Shown here piece by piece: positions 10,801 to 25,800 of a stretch of 64,000 nucleotides of DNA. The notes beneath the pieces are model-generated. The model was given only the letters and a program-made list of their open reading frames with translations, did not search any database and had not been told where the DNA came from. The position numbers and the translations under genes are program-made. Source of the DNA: Nautilus pompilius (taxonomy: Eukaryota > Mollusca > Cephalopoda > Nautilida > Nautilidae); the NCBI GenBank assembly GCA_018389105.1, contig JACATO010001028.1, positions 434,001-498,000 on the forward strand. The letters are read 5' to 3'. The first letter of the stretch is position 1. Each line of letters opens with the position of its first letter.

Positions 10801-13800
10801 ATATAAAACAACAACAACAACAACAAATAAAGTTAGTTGAACTGATATAATTTGTGTGTGTGTGTATATATATATATGCTGTAAATATTAAGTGTTTTTC
10901 ATTGTTGCATTTGCTTTTGGTTGGTTGATTTTCTGTTTTTTTTCCCTTTTGTTGTTTTTAGCATTACTTCTTAAAAAACGTTTCTACAATCTATAATATG
11001 CTGCATGCCAAGGACTCCGGATAAAAACTATTGAGAAATAAAGCCTTGCCGTTATTACTCAATGCAATAGAATCTAGTATGTACTGACTAAAGAGAAACT
11101 CAGACAAATGTATGTCAATAATCAGATTATCTTTGACAAGGAATATGTCTGCTTGTTTTCTGTCTGATGAAAACAGATCAGTTCTCTACATTTCTACCTT
11201 TGCTAGTTGACTGCAAGAATCGAGAGCTTAATGGTAAGGATGGTCACTAGGCTAAAATGGCCATATTTCTCTGTTCTGAACATTATACTACAGGCTTACA
11301 AATTGCACTTGTGGTGAATTTTCATTCAACAAATCAGAATTTATGTAGTGATTAAAAATAATATATATTTTTTTTTAACTAATTCTGTTAAATTTCATGA
11401 ACATATGGTTAAATTGCATGCGTTCAATATTTTTCTTTGTTGTAATAACAACATAGAAAACACTGAAATCAAATTTATTTACAAGGGCTTATTAAAATGT
11501 TTTCTACCACAAGTCTGGGAAAATGGCATTTCTGAATATACCACTAACTTCTTAATGGGAAGTATGAACTTGCTTGCTTTTGCATAATTCGTGAAATCTG
11601 GGTGTTATTTTCGAGACAGCTGCTCTCATTTCAAGTTCCATATTTATTTTTGATTGGTATTTGTTTTTTATTGCAGCAACTGTAGAAAACCCTGACTTGC
11701 ACAAATAGAATGTTGCAAATGGAATCAGTATTCTCATAGCCTTCTTGCTTAATTCTTTGTACTCATTTTGTATTCTGATCCAGAGATATTGTCAGGAATT
11801 TTATTTTCAAAGAAGTGTCAGCAGAGACAACATTGAATTGCTGCTCCTCAGTAGTAGTGAGTATACCAGCTATCAGTTTAGCATCGAATGGGTTCCTTAT
11901 CCAGTCAAATGTTTCTATTTCCGCATCTGGGAAATATTTCTAAAAATGAAACTTTAGAGAAGAAAGGTGACTTAAAATACAAATTTTCTTCACATCTTCA
12001 CTAATTCGTGTGTTACTGCTCTCAATAAATTGTTTTAAAGTAGGAAACACGTCTAAATTTGCATTTTCCATTTTACTTTGCCAAAGTTCAACTTTCCTAA
12101 TAAATGATTTTAATTTGTCATTGAGTTGAAGAATATTGTTATCACCACCTTGAAGTGAGGTATTAAGAGTATTCATCTTATGAAATATATCACTTAAATA
12201 TGCTAACTGCATATTGAAGTCACAGTCATTAAATGTGAGCACTACTATGCCTTTCCTCAGTTAAATACTGGTAAAGTTCATTTCTCAGTTTGAAACGTGT
12301 CAAAATGTTTCCTCAAGACAGCCATCTTGACTCACAATAAAGAAGGGTGTTCAGCACCCATCTCTTCACAAAACCTTGCAAACATCCTTGCCTTTACAGG
12401 CCTGGTTTTTAAATAGTTCACAACATTTATAGTTGTTTGTAGAACCTTTTCCAATGCTGGGCTCAAATTTTTCGAAGCAGGATGTGCAAAAAGCACTAGG
12501 CAATTTTTGGCATATTAAAGTCTGAAATCCTCTGTGACAGCCTGACATAGAGCGTGCTCTGCCAGTGAATATCCCCACGCAGTTTGACAACTCTAAGAGA
12601 TTTTCATCAACATAGCTATCAACAATATCGAAAAGGTTCTCAGCTTTATTTGTCCTTGTAATTTCTTTACTGAAGAATAAATCCTCATTTATTTTTCCCT
12701 CATAAAGGAATCTAACGTACATTATTAAATGAGCATCCTTAGCGCTATCTGTGGTTTCATCTATCCAAATTGCAAATGGTTTGTTTCTTATCTTTTCAAT
12801 TAATTGCTCATTTAGATCCTCTTCTATATTTGCAATTTGGTGGGAAACATTGTTATTAGACAAAGGGATATTTAAAAGCTGTTTGTCACTAGACTCCCCC
12901 AACATAGTTCTAACCACATCAAAGCTGCTGGAAGAATTTCTTCAATTGTGTGGGGGTTTTTGCACTGGGTGATTCTGTATGCAACTTGATGAGAAGCTAA
13001 CAGTGATTTCAAAGGGACAGTTATATATTTAACTAGACTCATGTTTTATTGCTTCATTTCATCTCTTCGAATGAAAAATTCTCGAGGTTTGTTAGCTAAG
13101 TCTGCATGACTTGTTTCCAGGTGTCGTTTTAGTTTGTTTGACTTCATACTCTCAGCAGACAGCATTTTATGAAAATAACACACTGAGGCTGTTCTTCTCC
13201 AGTAACAAAAATACTTGTGAAAACAAGATACGTAACTTTCATCATACTTTCTTGACTTAGGCTGCCTTCTGTCAGCATTACTGGTAGAGTGGTCATCTTT
13301 AGCTTTTCTCTTAATACCCAACAAAAACTTTTCCATTTTGAAAGCCTAGAAATTAAAAATAACACATTAAAATACTGAACATTACGAACACAGACACACT
13401 AAAGACTACAGATATAGTACTACACACCACACTGGTGGAGATGCCAGAAAGACACGAATATTTCCGAGAGAAATCGAACCCGACTTGGAGTTCAGTGTCA
13501 ATCTATCGCCAAAGTCTGATAATAGTTTGTCACATGATCAATAGGTGTCAGTTGTTATACTCTGCAGAAATGAGTTTAGTCCGTTTTGATTGCATTAAAA
13601 TCCATGACATATACGTTACACTTGTATCAAAGCAAATTACAAAACTTTATCAACGTTTTTGACATAATGACGGATTTTAACAGATAAATTTTGCTGAACG
13701 ATTGACTGGGATAGAAGTGAAATCAGGAAATTCCCAATGACAGTGACGTTGGAAAGTGAAGTTAATTTTAAAAAGTGAAAGAAAAAAACTGAAGGTAACA

Positions 13801-16800
13801 TATTTCTAGAAAAGTCTGTAAAGATCTCGCAGTTCCTGTGTGGAGATCAGAAGCTATGGTATTATGACTAATGAAGTTGTAAAACAATTCATTTTTTAAA
13901 AAAACAATCTGCTACTAACTTAGAGAAGAGCTTGCAATATTTTTCAGCAACTTTGTGGTTGGCAGACTTTTGTTCATCCAGTTTATCAAAGCGTTTTATT
14001 TCGTGATGCAGCTTAAAACAGGAAATCCACCCATTGGAAAAGGCACATGGTTCATTGAATTCCATTTGCTTGTAAAAGTCTTTCACCTTTTAAATGACTA
14101 TATTCTCAGAGATTGGGTACTTTCAGAATGTTTGTATAGAACGTATCAAGCTGTTCGAGCTTAGGTTAACAAAGAGTACATTGCAGTTCCACAGATTTCT
14201 TATTTCTGAATTTGTATAAAACTTCATTAACTTATCTTTTTTGCTACTTAATATTGTAGATGGTAGAGGAGTCAGCACTGACTTCTCTCATTAAATCATT
14301 TCTATTTTCACCTTTCAGAAAGAAGTCTCTTATGTCTGTCTTCTGATTTGTTGTTAGAACTACCTTCTTCCTCTTTTTACTTTTACTTGTTGGTTGGTTA
14401 TTTGATACCATGTTGAATGAATGCACTGAGAAGCCATGATAAATATGGAACAATTTTTACTATAAGCAGATGCAAAGGCAATCATGGGAAGAAGTAGAAC
14501 TGGCAACATCACCAATTACACCCAGTAAATATCCGGCCTGTGAAGCTCTTGGCCTGTGCTGGATAGCGTTGATCTGTATTGTGTATTACAAACAAGCTTG
14601 TTTTTTAATTATTTCTTATTACCACTTGTTCCAACCTCACATTAAACTGTTTGTGCACTTAATATATAGGCACAGCAGAAATTGGTAAGTAAGTAGAATG
14701 CCCTTTATCCATCATGGTTTATCTGTCATATGCTGAGCAGCTTTTAACGAACACAGCAACAGCCTTGTCAGACTCTACTTCTATGTTTGATACAGATGTC
14801 AACAGGCAGCTATAATTGTGGATTCATGAAGGAAAATAAGAGGAGGATATTTTGCTGGAAAAGTGCTCTGCAGTCAAAGTTCCAACGTAAACTTCAATAA
14901 TACATTTGTCTAACAGCCATGAGCTAATATACAAGCAGTGTTTTATCGATGTGTTTACAATTATATCTTTCGGTGTATGTTTTCTTTAGATATGAAATTA
15001 TCATCATTCTAAGCTCTTCCTTTGCTGCCTGTCCTTGCCGGCTCTCTTGCTTTGGCTAGATAAGGGTTTTTTGTTGCAATGCTCGAATGCTAGATTACTG
15101 CATACCAGTGCATTGTTGGTTGTTCCAGCTCAGAATGTTTTCCGATGTCTTGTGGTTGCTGACCATCAGTGTCACCACTCTTAGGTGTATCTTTCTTTCA
15201 TTCCTTTTGCTGAAAATGTGTTTTCTATCTTATTGAAGATGCTTAGATCTTTGTTTACATCTACCTTGTGGTTTCACTAACAAGGATTCCATAGTCAAAC
15301 AATCTTCGCTTGTTCCAGTACCTGCAAGGGTTCATGCAGTAAGGTCAGTTTCCAGTGATAATTAATGGGAAAAGAATTGAAATCCAGATGTAAACAGTAG
15401 TTTTTATTTACTGTATCTGATTCTAATTTACTTAAAAATATATTTTAAAAAATTGAATATCCTTTTTAAAATTAGTTTCTCCACTTCAAAGTTGCAAAAC
15501 ATTTCAAACATTTATCTCCAGTAGTTGCAGATTCTAACTAAGCGTATCTTTTATTTGACTCTTACCCCTCCAAGGGTTGTGAACTTTTGAGGTTTGTCTA
15601 GTGTATATATGCTTTTGTTTACTGCCAGACAAAGTTGTTTTGTCTTTCAGTGTTTAGACGTTTTACTTGGGAGTTTACAGATGATGGTACCACGTAATGT
15701 GGCAAATGCGGCAGCTTGACCCTGACATCGTATGTTGTCACGGTGTGGCATATATGCATAGGCATTGTTGGATTAGATATTTGTCAACAAATTTCTTTCT
15801 TTTTGAAACTTATTTTCCCATTGACTCAGATTTGAAAGATTCATAGGATTTTATCTGAAGAAAATCTATAATATCTAAGTTAACATAGTTACTGGCATTG
15901 CTTCCAAACTGTTCGGAATTTCTGGATTTGACTTGAGTCATTGAAGTTTTTGAAGAAACAACATTCTTTTCCCTGAAGACACAACTGATGAGGTGGTGTA
16001 GTAGCATTGTTACTTCCCGCTTACCGCTTAAGCAGAAAATGGGAAAATACTTACTAGAATTGTTTAGCTAAGGAGAGACACTCACTGATGGACTGGTACA
16101 GAAAAGCAAGAAGAAGCCATGTAATATGTTCCTTTTCTTAGTATACTTCTGTACACTCTCAGCTGTGCACTGTCCAATATTTTGTCTTTTTCTATGCAGA
16201 TAGTCTGTTTTTGTTATAGCCTGGTGGTGATGTGTGCATACATAAGATGATGGACCCATCATGCCAAACAAAGCCAAGACAGGAAGAACGGATTGTATTG
16301 TAAAACTATCTTATTTCTTGATAATATTTGGAAACTACTTTACTTAATCTAAATTACTTTTTGAAGGCTTGCCAGCAGCATTGTTTCATCAGAATAAATC
16401 TAACATGATTTGTATATGAGTTACTTTTGAAATGGTTTCATTGAGTTACGCTTATCCCCAGAGTGCATTTATTGGTTAGTACCACAGTTCTCCCGCCGTG
16501 TGTACAGTGTACGTTATTGATATTGTTTAGCGTATCAGTTCTTTATGCTGTCTGGATCAGTTTGGCGTGTCATACAACGCACATTATAGTCATGGTGTGT
16601 AATGAATCCTTGGGTATTTAAAAAAAAAAAAATTAATTTATACTGAATTAGTGAAATCTTTCTACTTTATATTTATCAAGGTTCTGTTACTATTAAAATG
16701 CTTTTCTGTTAGCTACCTTTTCCTTTTTTTAGCTTTATCTCATAAAAGTCATTAACAACATTAACCACAAATACAGGAAAGTTTACATTAATTCTCTTTG

Positions 16801-19800
16801 TTTGATGGGAGATGGGTGTCTAGAGTTTGACATTTCTATCTGTCAGTAATATGCCCTGACAGAACTTAGTTAAAAGATGACCAAGACCATGCTGGGAACA
16901 GATTCTGGACACTTGAACTATGATAATACAGGACAAACAGAAAAGGTTGTATTCTTCCCTACTTTGTGGGTGGAGACGTGTGTTAGTTTTTGTAACTATG
17001 CATTGTGTGAATGCTTCCTTAATTATCAACAGAGAGAAGCTTGTTTTTAGCTTTCACACATTTTGACTTTGTAGACAATAATTAGCTATATTTAGAGGGA
17101 CGTGGACATTGATCACTAATGACAATTTTTATCATTTCTAATCTTTATAGACAGAAATTATATTCTAAGGACCACCAGTTTATTGCTTTTCTTTGATACG
17201 TTCACCTCTTTTTAAATATTTAAACTACAATGAACCCATTAACTTGGTAATAAGAATATTCTAACATTTGTATGAACAGGTTTAATCCTATTATTCCATA
17301 ATTCTTTCTTGGGTCAAAATCTTTCAACATAAAGAATATGCTCAGCAATATCAATGAGCTGCTTTATAAAATTACAGGTTTTAAAACATGTTATTGCACC
17401 CTGTAAGCCCAGTTTTAATCAGAACTGTGTATTTTCTTAAACTGCACACTAAAAACAGCTTGTTTAGTAAAGCAAATTTGTAAAAGAAAATTAGTTAAAG
17501 GAGTTAATGCATGATATAGATCTCTAATGATTTCACAAGGCATTATGATTTTTCAAGATCAGAAGCTTTGGGGATTTTGTTCTATGGAAAAGCAACATTT
17601 TTGAAATACATTAAATACTCAATATTGAGAACTTGAAACTGATTGGTAATATTGAACTGTAGTAACTGATTATAATATACACATGACTAAAACACACTTT
17701 TAAAGAACAGTGATGCAACTTTAATGTTAATACAATAGCCATTTTAATAATAGATTTTAATTGAATAATAGCTACATGTTTAAGCTGCTAGTAAGAAGCC
17801 AGGCTACAAAGAGATGAAATTTGCATGCTAAAATGGCGATTTCTCAAACATTAATTCTTTTGTATATTCTCCTCTCCTCTTTGTGCTACTGGATACATCT
17901 GCAGATCATAGTTCATGATAGGTGTTTTACCTGGACAGTTGGTGACTGACCTGAGGTGTTCATAGTGCAATCCCTCAGGATCAAAACACCCAAACTCCTA
18001 AAGCCATGTGGAATGGGCTGGTATTATAAAAGAGCAGAAGTCATGCTAGATGCCTTATACCATGACCAATGGGCAGGCTACGTCTATTGCTAACCCATTG
18101 TTCATGTCAAGTGACCAAGAAAAAATAAAGAATAACCTTTACTTTTTGTTGATTAAATTAGTATGAATATGATTTTCTTCATAAATTTTCAAACCATAAG
18201 AATCACAAAAGATTCTTGTTTCTAAATTGGAACTGTATGGTTTTTTTAAATGTTGACTAGCTGTAGGTAAGTCACTCATAGGAAACTTGAGGAATGATTG
18301 GCATGTGTTATAACACGAGTTGTCTACGATAATTTAAATTTCAAAAGCTGTTAATTTAGATCGAAATTCTGACTCTAGCATTAACATGTTGTTTTCTCTT
18401 TTAGCTGTACCAGAGATTGTTAAGCCAATGTCAGCAGTGATGGCATACAGTGCCATGGAACCACAGTCACTAACATCTCGTGGCCAGTCAAGCACTATGT
18501 CCACTGTGGCTGTGGAGACATACTATGGGGACGTCCCCGGCTGCCATCCTTCATCCATGATTCCAGCAAGCCCCTCAACCACATCTTACAAAATGCTGTT
18601 ATCAGCAGTGCCTCGTTACTCACATTCCAGTAAGCACCAGAAGGATGACACGGACAGTAGTGAAGAAGAGAACGGAATACAGATTGGACGAAGGTTGAGT
18701 GTACGGCAGAGCGAGTGCGCTTTCAGGTACAAGGAGATTGTCGTCAAAAAGTTGAAAGGCTATACTCAGATCTGGTTGAATACAAACACACAGTTGAAGA
18801 ACACCTTGAATCCTCAAGTAAGTGTAGAACGTTTATCTGACGAGTTGTTTCTAAGTGAAGGTATTTAATAATTTCTTCATGCGGGCATGTGCTAATGGAG
18901 AGCTGTGCAGCCAAATTTTTATTATCATCAATAATGGAAAGAATGGTAGATGGTGGCTCATGATGAATCACTGGGTAATCAATCACATGAGGCTTTCTTG
19001 AATCCCCAAATAGAAACAGCCAAAACTGAAGAAAGGGAAGTGTAAATCACTGTAAACGAGAGTGCAGAAAGACAAATTTCCATCCCAGCATCTTTTGTTA
19101 TAAATAAAAAGGAAAAGACAAAAAAGTGACTTGCACCTAAAATTTCCAAAATTCATTGTTTTTATCAATGTTATGAAAATCCTATAAATATATCATCACT
19201 GCCATAAACTGGAAAAGACACAGCACAAGATCATTGCAGGTGCCATATTTGTTCGTTATTAAGTGTAGTCTTGTTTTCTAATGAAAATTACAATGATAGA
19301 ACACAAGAAAGTACTGCTAGAAATGAATTAAGATGGGCCTGGATTTACTTAACTTAGTTTGTGAAGAATCTGGCAACAGATGCAGTACATTCTAGAAATG
19401 TGCAAAAGGCAAATTTGCAACTGGACTTTCACATGCATCCTCATTAGAATTTAATTAGTAAAAGTTCAAACTAATGAAATTTCTCATTCAGATAATGAAA
19501 TTTGTATCATTAAGAGTTTGCAGCATTTTGTAGTGGAAAATAAATCTTAGAATGAAAAGATTAACTATAGCAATGAACATACTTCATAATCATTTCAAGG
19601 ATTTATAAATTATTTGCATCTTAAAAGAGGAAGAGAATTAAACTTTTAATGAAAAAAAGAGTGTTTAGTGATTTTTGCGTTTGGTTAAAAGACATTAAAA
19701 TGAAGGAGACAAAAATAGATGTACAAACCCTGACTGGCTACTACAGTTATTTATAAGAACCTTATCTTTTCTGTAGATATGTACATTTCTTTTTTTTTTT

Positions 19801-22800
19801 TGTTTACTTTAAATATAAATTTGACAAATTTTACATCGGACTGTTCTGTGAACATTCTCCACTCGAGTTATAGACAGTCAGCTTAGATTTCCTCCCCCCC
19901 CTTTTTTTTCTTTTTGTGTAGATGACTTTGTATGTTTTCAGAGTTCTCACAGGAAGACCAGTATTTGAAATCTTCATTTTTTTGTACATTTGTGAGGATA
20001 TCCGCAGGAAACTTGGTATGTGCCATCTAGGCATCTACCAGATTAAAAACTACACAGTATTTTTCAACTTGGCCAAACCATTACTTGGTAATGGTAGCTA
20101 TTGTGGATTCTTGGGATATCACTTGTTAAAACTTCCCAGATAAAATGAACCGTATACACCAAAACTTACAGATTTGTTTTGGTTCATTTAATTACTGTAG
20201 TACTATGAGAAAACATATATTCATTTACACCCCATTATAGCAAGCATATAACAATCCCTCTGGATATAATGATCTTAGTGGCTGGAATTGTTCTTGTTGT
20301 ATTGAATTCTCTCTGGTAAAATGATCACTGTAATGGCACACCCTTTGTATAATGAGCTTATTTGTGTCATATGCATCAATCTTTCAGAGCACACATTGAT
20401 TGATTGTTATGTGCTATGTGGTTTAAAGATTGAAACCAATGATAAAGAGAACATTCCATGTCTCTCTTTGTAAAACTGCAAATTCTGGAGGATTTAGAGC
20501 AAAGAAGAAAGAAGAAAATTCGGGCAGAAATTTGTTAAGTGGCCCTAGTCTATGAGGATATAGACCAAAGTTTATTCTGCTGATTTAAAACGATATGAGA
20601 GAGAAGTGTTCCATTTTTTTATCTGATGCATATTAAAGCCAACAAATTTGCAACCTTTTAGAATTAACAGTTTTAAGAGCTTAAATGAATGGCCAGAGTA
20701 CTTAAAACGGTGCCACAATCTTAAGTTTAAGTTGTTGAGTAATAGTCTAGTGTAGAAACCTTAACAATTTTTAGTTGATTGGAAAAACTTCTCCAGACTG
20801 GTAAGAGATTTCAACACTAGAGACATCTACAGTGTTAGTCGAAGCTGGTTTGTTTTACTAGCTGGTCTCTAGCAAAACACTAGCTTTTGCAAATGATGAA
20901 TATACTGGTATAAAGAAGAGTAAGCAGAGAGTTACGCTTCTTCGAGAAAATATGGATGGTTCTGATCATTTGCTTTGTTCTTGGCTCTCTTTAGCAAATT
21001 AGCAAAAACTGTTATAGTCAACACCCTGATATAGTAGATGTTTTTCTAAATCCCTTTGTGGGGGGTTGCTATGGCGAAGTATGGCTGTTTTTTTGACATC
21101 ACCTGGTTATGTCAAAGCTCCCATTGCATCCCCTCCAGAATCAGTATAACTTGACTTACTGCGCAATCGCCACATATGATTGTTTCAAAATGTTTTTAAC
21201 TTTTTCTTTTCAAAATTTGGGCAAAAATATTCCATAGATTATTTCCAGCAACATTGGAATTGTCCTCATTGAGAAAATGGCATCCAAAGATTTACATGTA
21301 TATATTGTCATTTCAAGTAATTTTTCAAGTGAAAAGCTCCAGGCCCAAAGAGGCTTCAGGGGTTTTTTTTTGACTGAGTCTCATGTAAATGAGGCAGAAC
21401 ACAAACTTTGCAAATTCTCTTCCCGGTCATCAATTATGTTTGAGCTCACCCAACTTGTTTTGTGTTGTTCATCTCAGCATTCTGGACTGTGTGTTTTTCT
21501 TAGATTGTATTATTTTCTTTCACTATAAAGCATGAAAAATATGGTTACAAGTAATACTAACAAAACATGAAATAAAAAAACATTTGCATTAATAAATTTA
21601 TTCACTGATTTTCACTTTATTGGAAAGATCTGTTGTTTCCTTACTGGTTGAAGGTTGAGGTTTGAAGAGTGCATCAAAAGACATCTGGACAAATTTTTTT
21701 CCTCCTGATATATATCCTTATTACAGTGTATGGCATCTTCCATCATGCAGCTACACTTAATACTATGCTCCATGTCTGGATTGTCATCATTGAAGATGAT
21801 CATGGTTTGTTCAGCTTGACTGAATGCCTCTGCAAGCCTCTTTGTAGTCAACTGTTTTGGTGGTAGTGGTGATGTGTTGCTGCCTTCTTCCACGATAGCC
21901 CTTTCCTGATTGAGCTCTAGCAGGTCCTCAGTTGTAGGCTCCTCAGCATGAGATAACAATTCCGCCACATTTGAGCTTGAAGAGGGTCTCTTGTTAGACA
22001 TCTTGAGGGATGAAATAAATTACGAAGGAATGACGAAACACTTCACAACAACAGCACCATGTGTAAAATTGAGGCAGACCGGCATTTACACATCTTGTTT
22101 GTGTTTTAGTAAGGCAACCAGCCTCATAGTTATTTGATTTTCATAATAGTGAAAAACTGTTTGATAATGGGCAAAATTTTTCTATCAATTTAGATTTTGA
22201 AAAATGTTTTTTTCATTATAGTGAAAATTCATAAATAGAGGGATACGTGTAGATGTACAGAATTCTAAGGCTATAACTAAGGTATTAAGATCAGTAAAAG
22301 TTGTTGACAGCTTTTATGACCATTGAGGTTTCTAATAAATTGTTTACAAGACTGGGGGGATCAAAACAGTAATTAATATCTGATAAGATAGGCATTTTCA
22401 ATTTTGTTTTTCTTGTATGTATAATTTGTCAGGTCATGTTGTAATGTCTATCATTTACAAATAGAGGGAAAGCTGTCAGTGGATGCCTGTAAATTCCACA
22501 GGTTATTTAGTAAACTGGTGAACAAATGGCAAATAAAATTTTGTTTCCAAGTGCAAACATCTAAGCTTCTGTCAGACTGAAATGGATTGCTTATGTAAAA
22601 TAGACTGTTACTTTAACAGACAAGAAAACTATTTACAATTTGTTAAATAGCATACTGAAAAGTAAAAAAACAATCTTAATATCTCAAACATTATGTATGC
22701 TAAATCACTTTAAATAGAGAAAACTTAAGCAGTTCTGGTTTTCTTGGCTAAATCCTTAATTATATCTCTCTTGGAATAGTATGTTCAGGTGTGGAGACCA

Positions 22801-25800
22801 TATTCTGCTAAGCATGTAGATATCTTGGAGAAGCTTCAAAGACAATTTACTACATGTAAGTTTTCAGATTGTAATGTAAATAGTATTTTTTAAAATTTTT
22901 ATCTTCATAAATACATTATAATTCTTGATTGGCTTTTTTCTCTTTTTTGTCATGTGACATTTTCCACAAACATTCCTGTTTGGTATGATTTCTTCTCTAT
23001 AATTAAATGGACACTTTCATAAGTGGGCAACAAGGCTCAAGTGTGGCTGACTACAAAATAGTGCTAAAACATCTATCTTTACTTGTCAGAAAATACATGA
23101 AGATTGTAATGCGGGTTGTTAGTGTTTTCCCCTGTATCTGAAAAATGGTGCTGAAGTTCAAAGGTGGCTATTACAACACGAACATAATCATGCAGAGATA
23201 TTTCTTTTAAATTGTACACTGGTTTGAATTAATTGGATTTACTATTAGTTTTTATATCTAAAATTCCATTTCAAGATTATTACTGTTTTGGTGTGTTTAT
23301 TAGGAATTGGGTGAAGGCATATGTACCCTTGGACAAAAGAGTAAAGGATTGCATCTCCTACCTCTTACTTAGGGTTGAGCTGACCTGGCTGGTAGTACCT
23401 TGCCTAAAAGAGGGACCCTGCTAGGATTATCAGCATGCTCAAGCTTGGAATCGCTGTGAAAGCAAATATAATTGTTGCTTGTCCACTGCAACTGGATTGC
23501 CTCTAATTGTCCCATTGTCTTTGATACTGGATTTAGAAGACATCTTGTCAAGGGCTGGGGGTCATAAAAGACAAAATATCTTTCCACCAAAAAATAAACT
23601 TTACACACAAGCATCACCTGGCCTCTCCAAATTTCACTAGTGCAGGGGTCAAATATTAAAATCCATGTTTTCCTTTCTTGAATGGGCCATTGGACTCTAA
23701 ATTGAAGAAACACTAAAAACATCTATTTGGCATATACAATCTGCCAATACCATAATATTTACATATTTTAATGATTATTGCCTAAATAGTTAATTTTAAT
23801 GATTTTCTATTTTGAAAAATATTTTAGGTAATTCAGGAGATTGTTGCTGCTCTGAACTCAGCTAAGTATGATGATAGCCACTTGGTGATGTTTAGCAGTG
23901 TGGGAAATACCTTCTGCTTAGGCATTGATCTCTACTTCCTGATGCATGGAGACCGGAAAGTCATGGCAAGACAAATGGCTGACGCACTTAGGTACAGTAC
24001 CACCTTGACTGTTGTTAATGATCATGTAATTGTCTGTAGGTGGCAATACAGATGAAAGTGACACCAGTGCAAAATTGAATGGAATACCAGATTTGAGTTT
24101 TAAAAAGTTGACATTAGATAAATAAATTATCTTCTTTTTTGAAACAGAGAATTTACAAAGGCTTTTATCACATTTCCAAAGCCAGTAGTAGCTGTTGTGT
24201 CTGGTCCTGCTGTTGGAATAGGGATGGCAATGCTGCCAATCTGTGATGTTGTGTATGCCAGTGACAAAGCTTCCTTCTATCTGCCATATGCTCAACTGGG
24301 ACAAACACCTGAGTGCTGTTCCTCCTACACGTTTCCACTGACTGTTGGTGTGGCTATGGTGAGTATTGTTCCTTTCTCATGCACATTCCAACCATTCAGT
24401 TTTGTGAATGAACTCTTTAAGTACTAAATTGCCCATGGAAGAGAGAAACCTATTCACTAAAACCTTGTATTAGGAAACCTTATTTTAAATGTTTAAAAAT
24501 ATTTTTTTCTAAAATAAAATTGGAAATTACTGCTTAAATTAAAAAAAAAAACAGACTTTTTAACAGTTTGATTCTGTATGAGTTCAGTCCATCACTGAGG
24601 AGGCTACTTTTAACTGCCTGAAATTTATATTTGTTTTTGTATCAGTTTCTTCTGTTTAGTACGTACAGAACTGATGTAAGTCTTCTAGAATACTCTCAAT
24701 TTTGCCGGGGAGAGAACCCAGTATAATTTCTCTGGTTAAAAGTGGAAGGAAACTGGAGTACTTGCTGGAAATCTACCCTGAACAGATGACTGGTACAAGA
24801 GATTGAGACAAACTACTAGTTAGACAGACCAGCTGTCATCAGGGTAATGTACACTACCCTGCCTACCCCTGCCATCCTTTCACACCTCTCTCATATTTCA
24901 CAGAGAAATGGTCCTTTTTGGCAGTACAGAATTTCTTTACTGTTCTGTGTCGCTGTTTCTATAGTCTGGCAGACATTTACCAGAATAAAACAGCCCAACA
25001 AACAAACGCATTTTCAATGAGTAGTCACCCAGAATTGGTTTGCTCCCACCTGATTGATAACTGATACTGAAGCATCATTATTGTCTACCTGCTCGTGGTT
25101 CTCGTTTGGAAAATTCAAGCAAAACTGAATAAGTTTGTTTTCTTAAATATGCTACCCTCTGCTGGGCTGCACCAAATTCTCAGTGTTTAAATTAAATCTT
25201 TTCTTAATTACATGAAGTTTGTGTTTTTTTTCAAATAACACATGGTACTTAAATTTTAGTTTTCTTTGCAAAAGGAATTACCAAACAAAATAATATTTTT
25301 CTTTAAGTAACCTTATTGTTGCCATTTTCCATCCCCACGAGGCTGCACCCAATATTTTCCAGCATTGTAAAGTCATATGTAACTCTTCTTTCATTATCCC
25401 AGGCAAATGAGCTTTTCCTTGGTCGAAGGAAAGTCACAGCAACAGAAGCATACCAGTGGGGTTTGCTGTCACAGGTATTTTGGCCCACAACGCTAATGCA
25501 AGAAGTCATTCCACGTGTCCAAACGATGGTCACATCTTCAGCCAAAGTAAGAACATTTTGTTTAATTTCATTTAATTTCAAGGATACATAGCAAAGAAAT
25601 GTTTGTGAATGTAAAATTGCCTCAGTTTTTCATATGTTCAGCAAATAAACTGTGTAAAAATACCTAGTAGCATGAGGCAGGCGAAGCACGACTATGGTGG
25701 TTATATGATGGTGTGAGTTTGCTAAATTATGGTTTTCATTGTGTATCAAAGAAGAATCATCACTTGGTTAGTGCTTTACCATTGTTTATAGATGATCAAA

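Larger units (their letters stand above)
8416..18404 (+). other. CDYL-like intron 2, about 10 kb
   Basis: The largest intron of the gene. It holds a ZBED5-like hAT relic, a Tigger N-terminal fragment and two short microsatellites, each listed separately. The rest (8470-10750, 10830-11550, 14460-18400) is AT-rich sequence in which I see no exon, RNA gene or repeat terminus. Confidence 0.75.
18818..23827 (+). other. CDYL-like intron 3
   Basis: A 5-kb intron that includes the rearranged Tigger remains at about 20254-22244. The frame at 23369-23722 on the minus strand (117 codons) has no recognisable domain and is probably part of an unclassified repeat. The rest is AT-rich without visible features. 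Confidence 0.7.
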
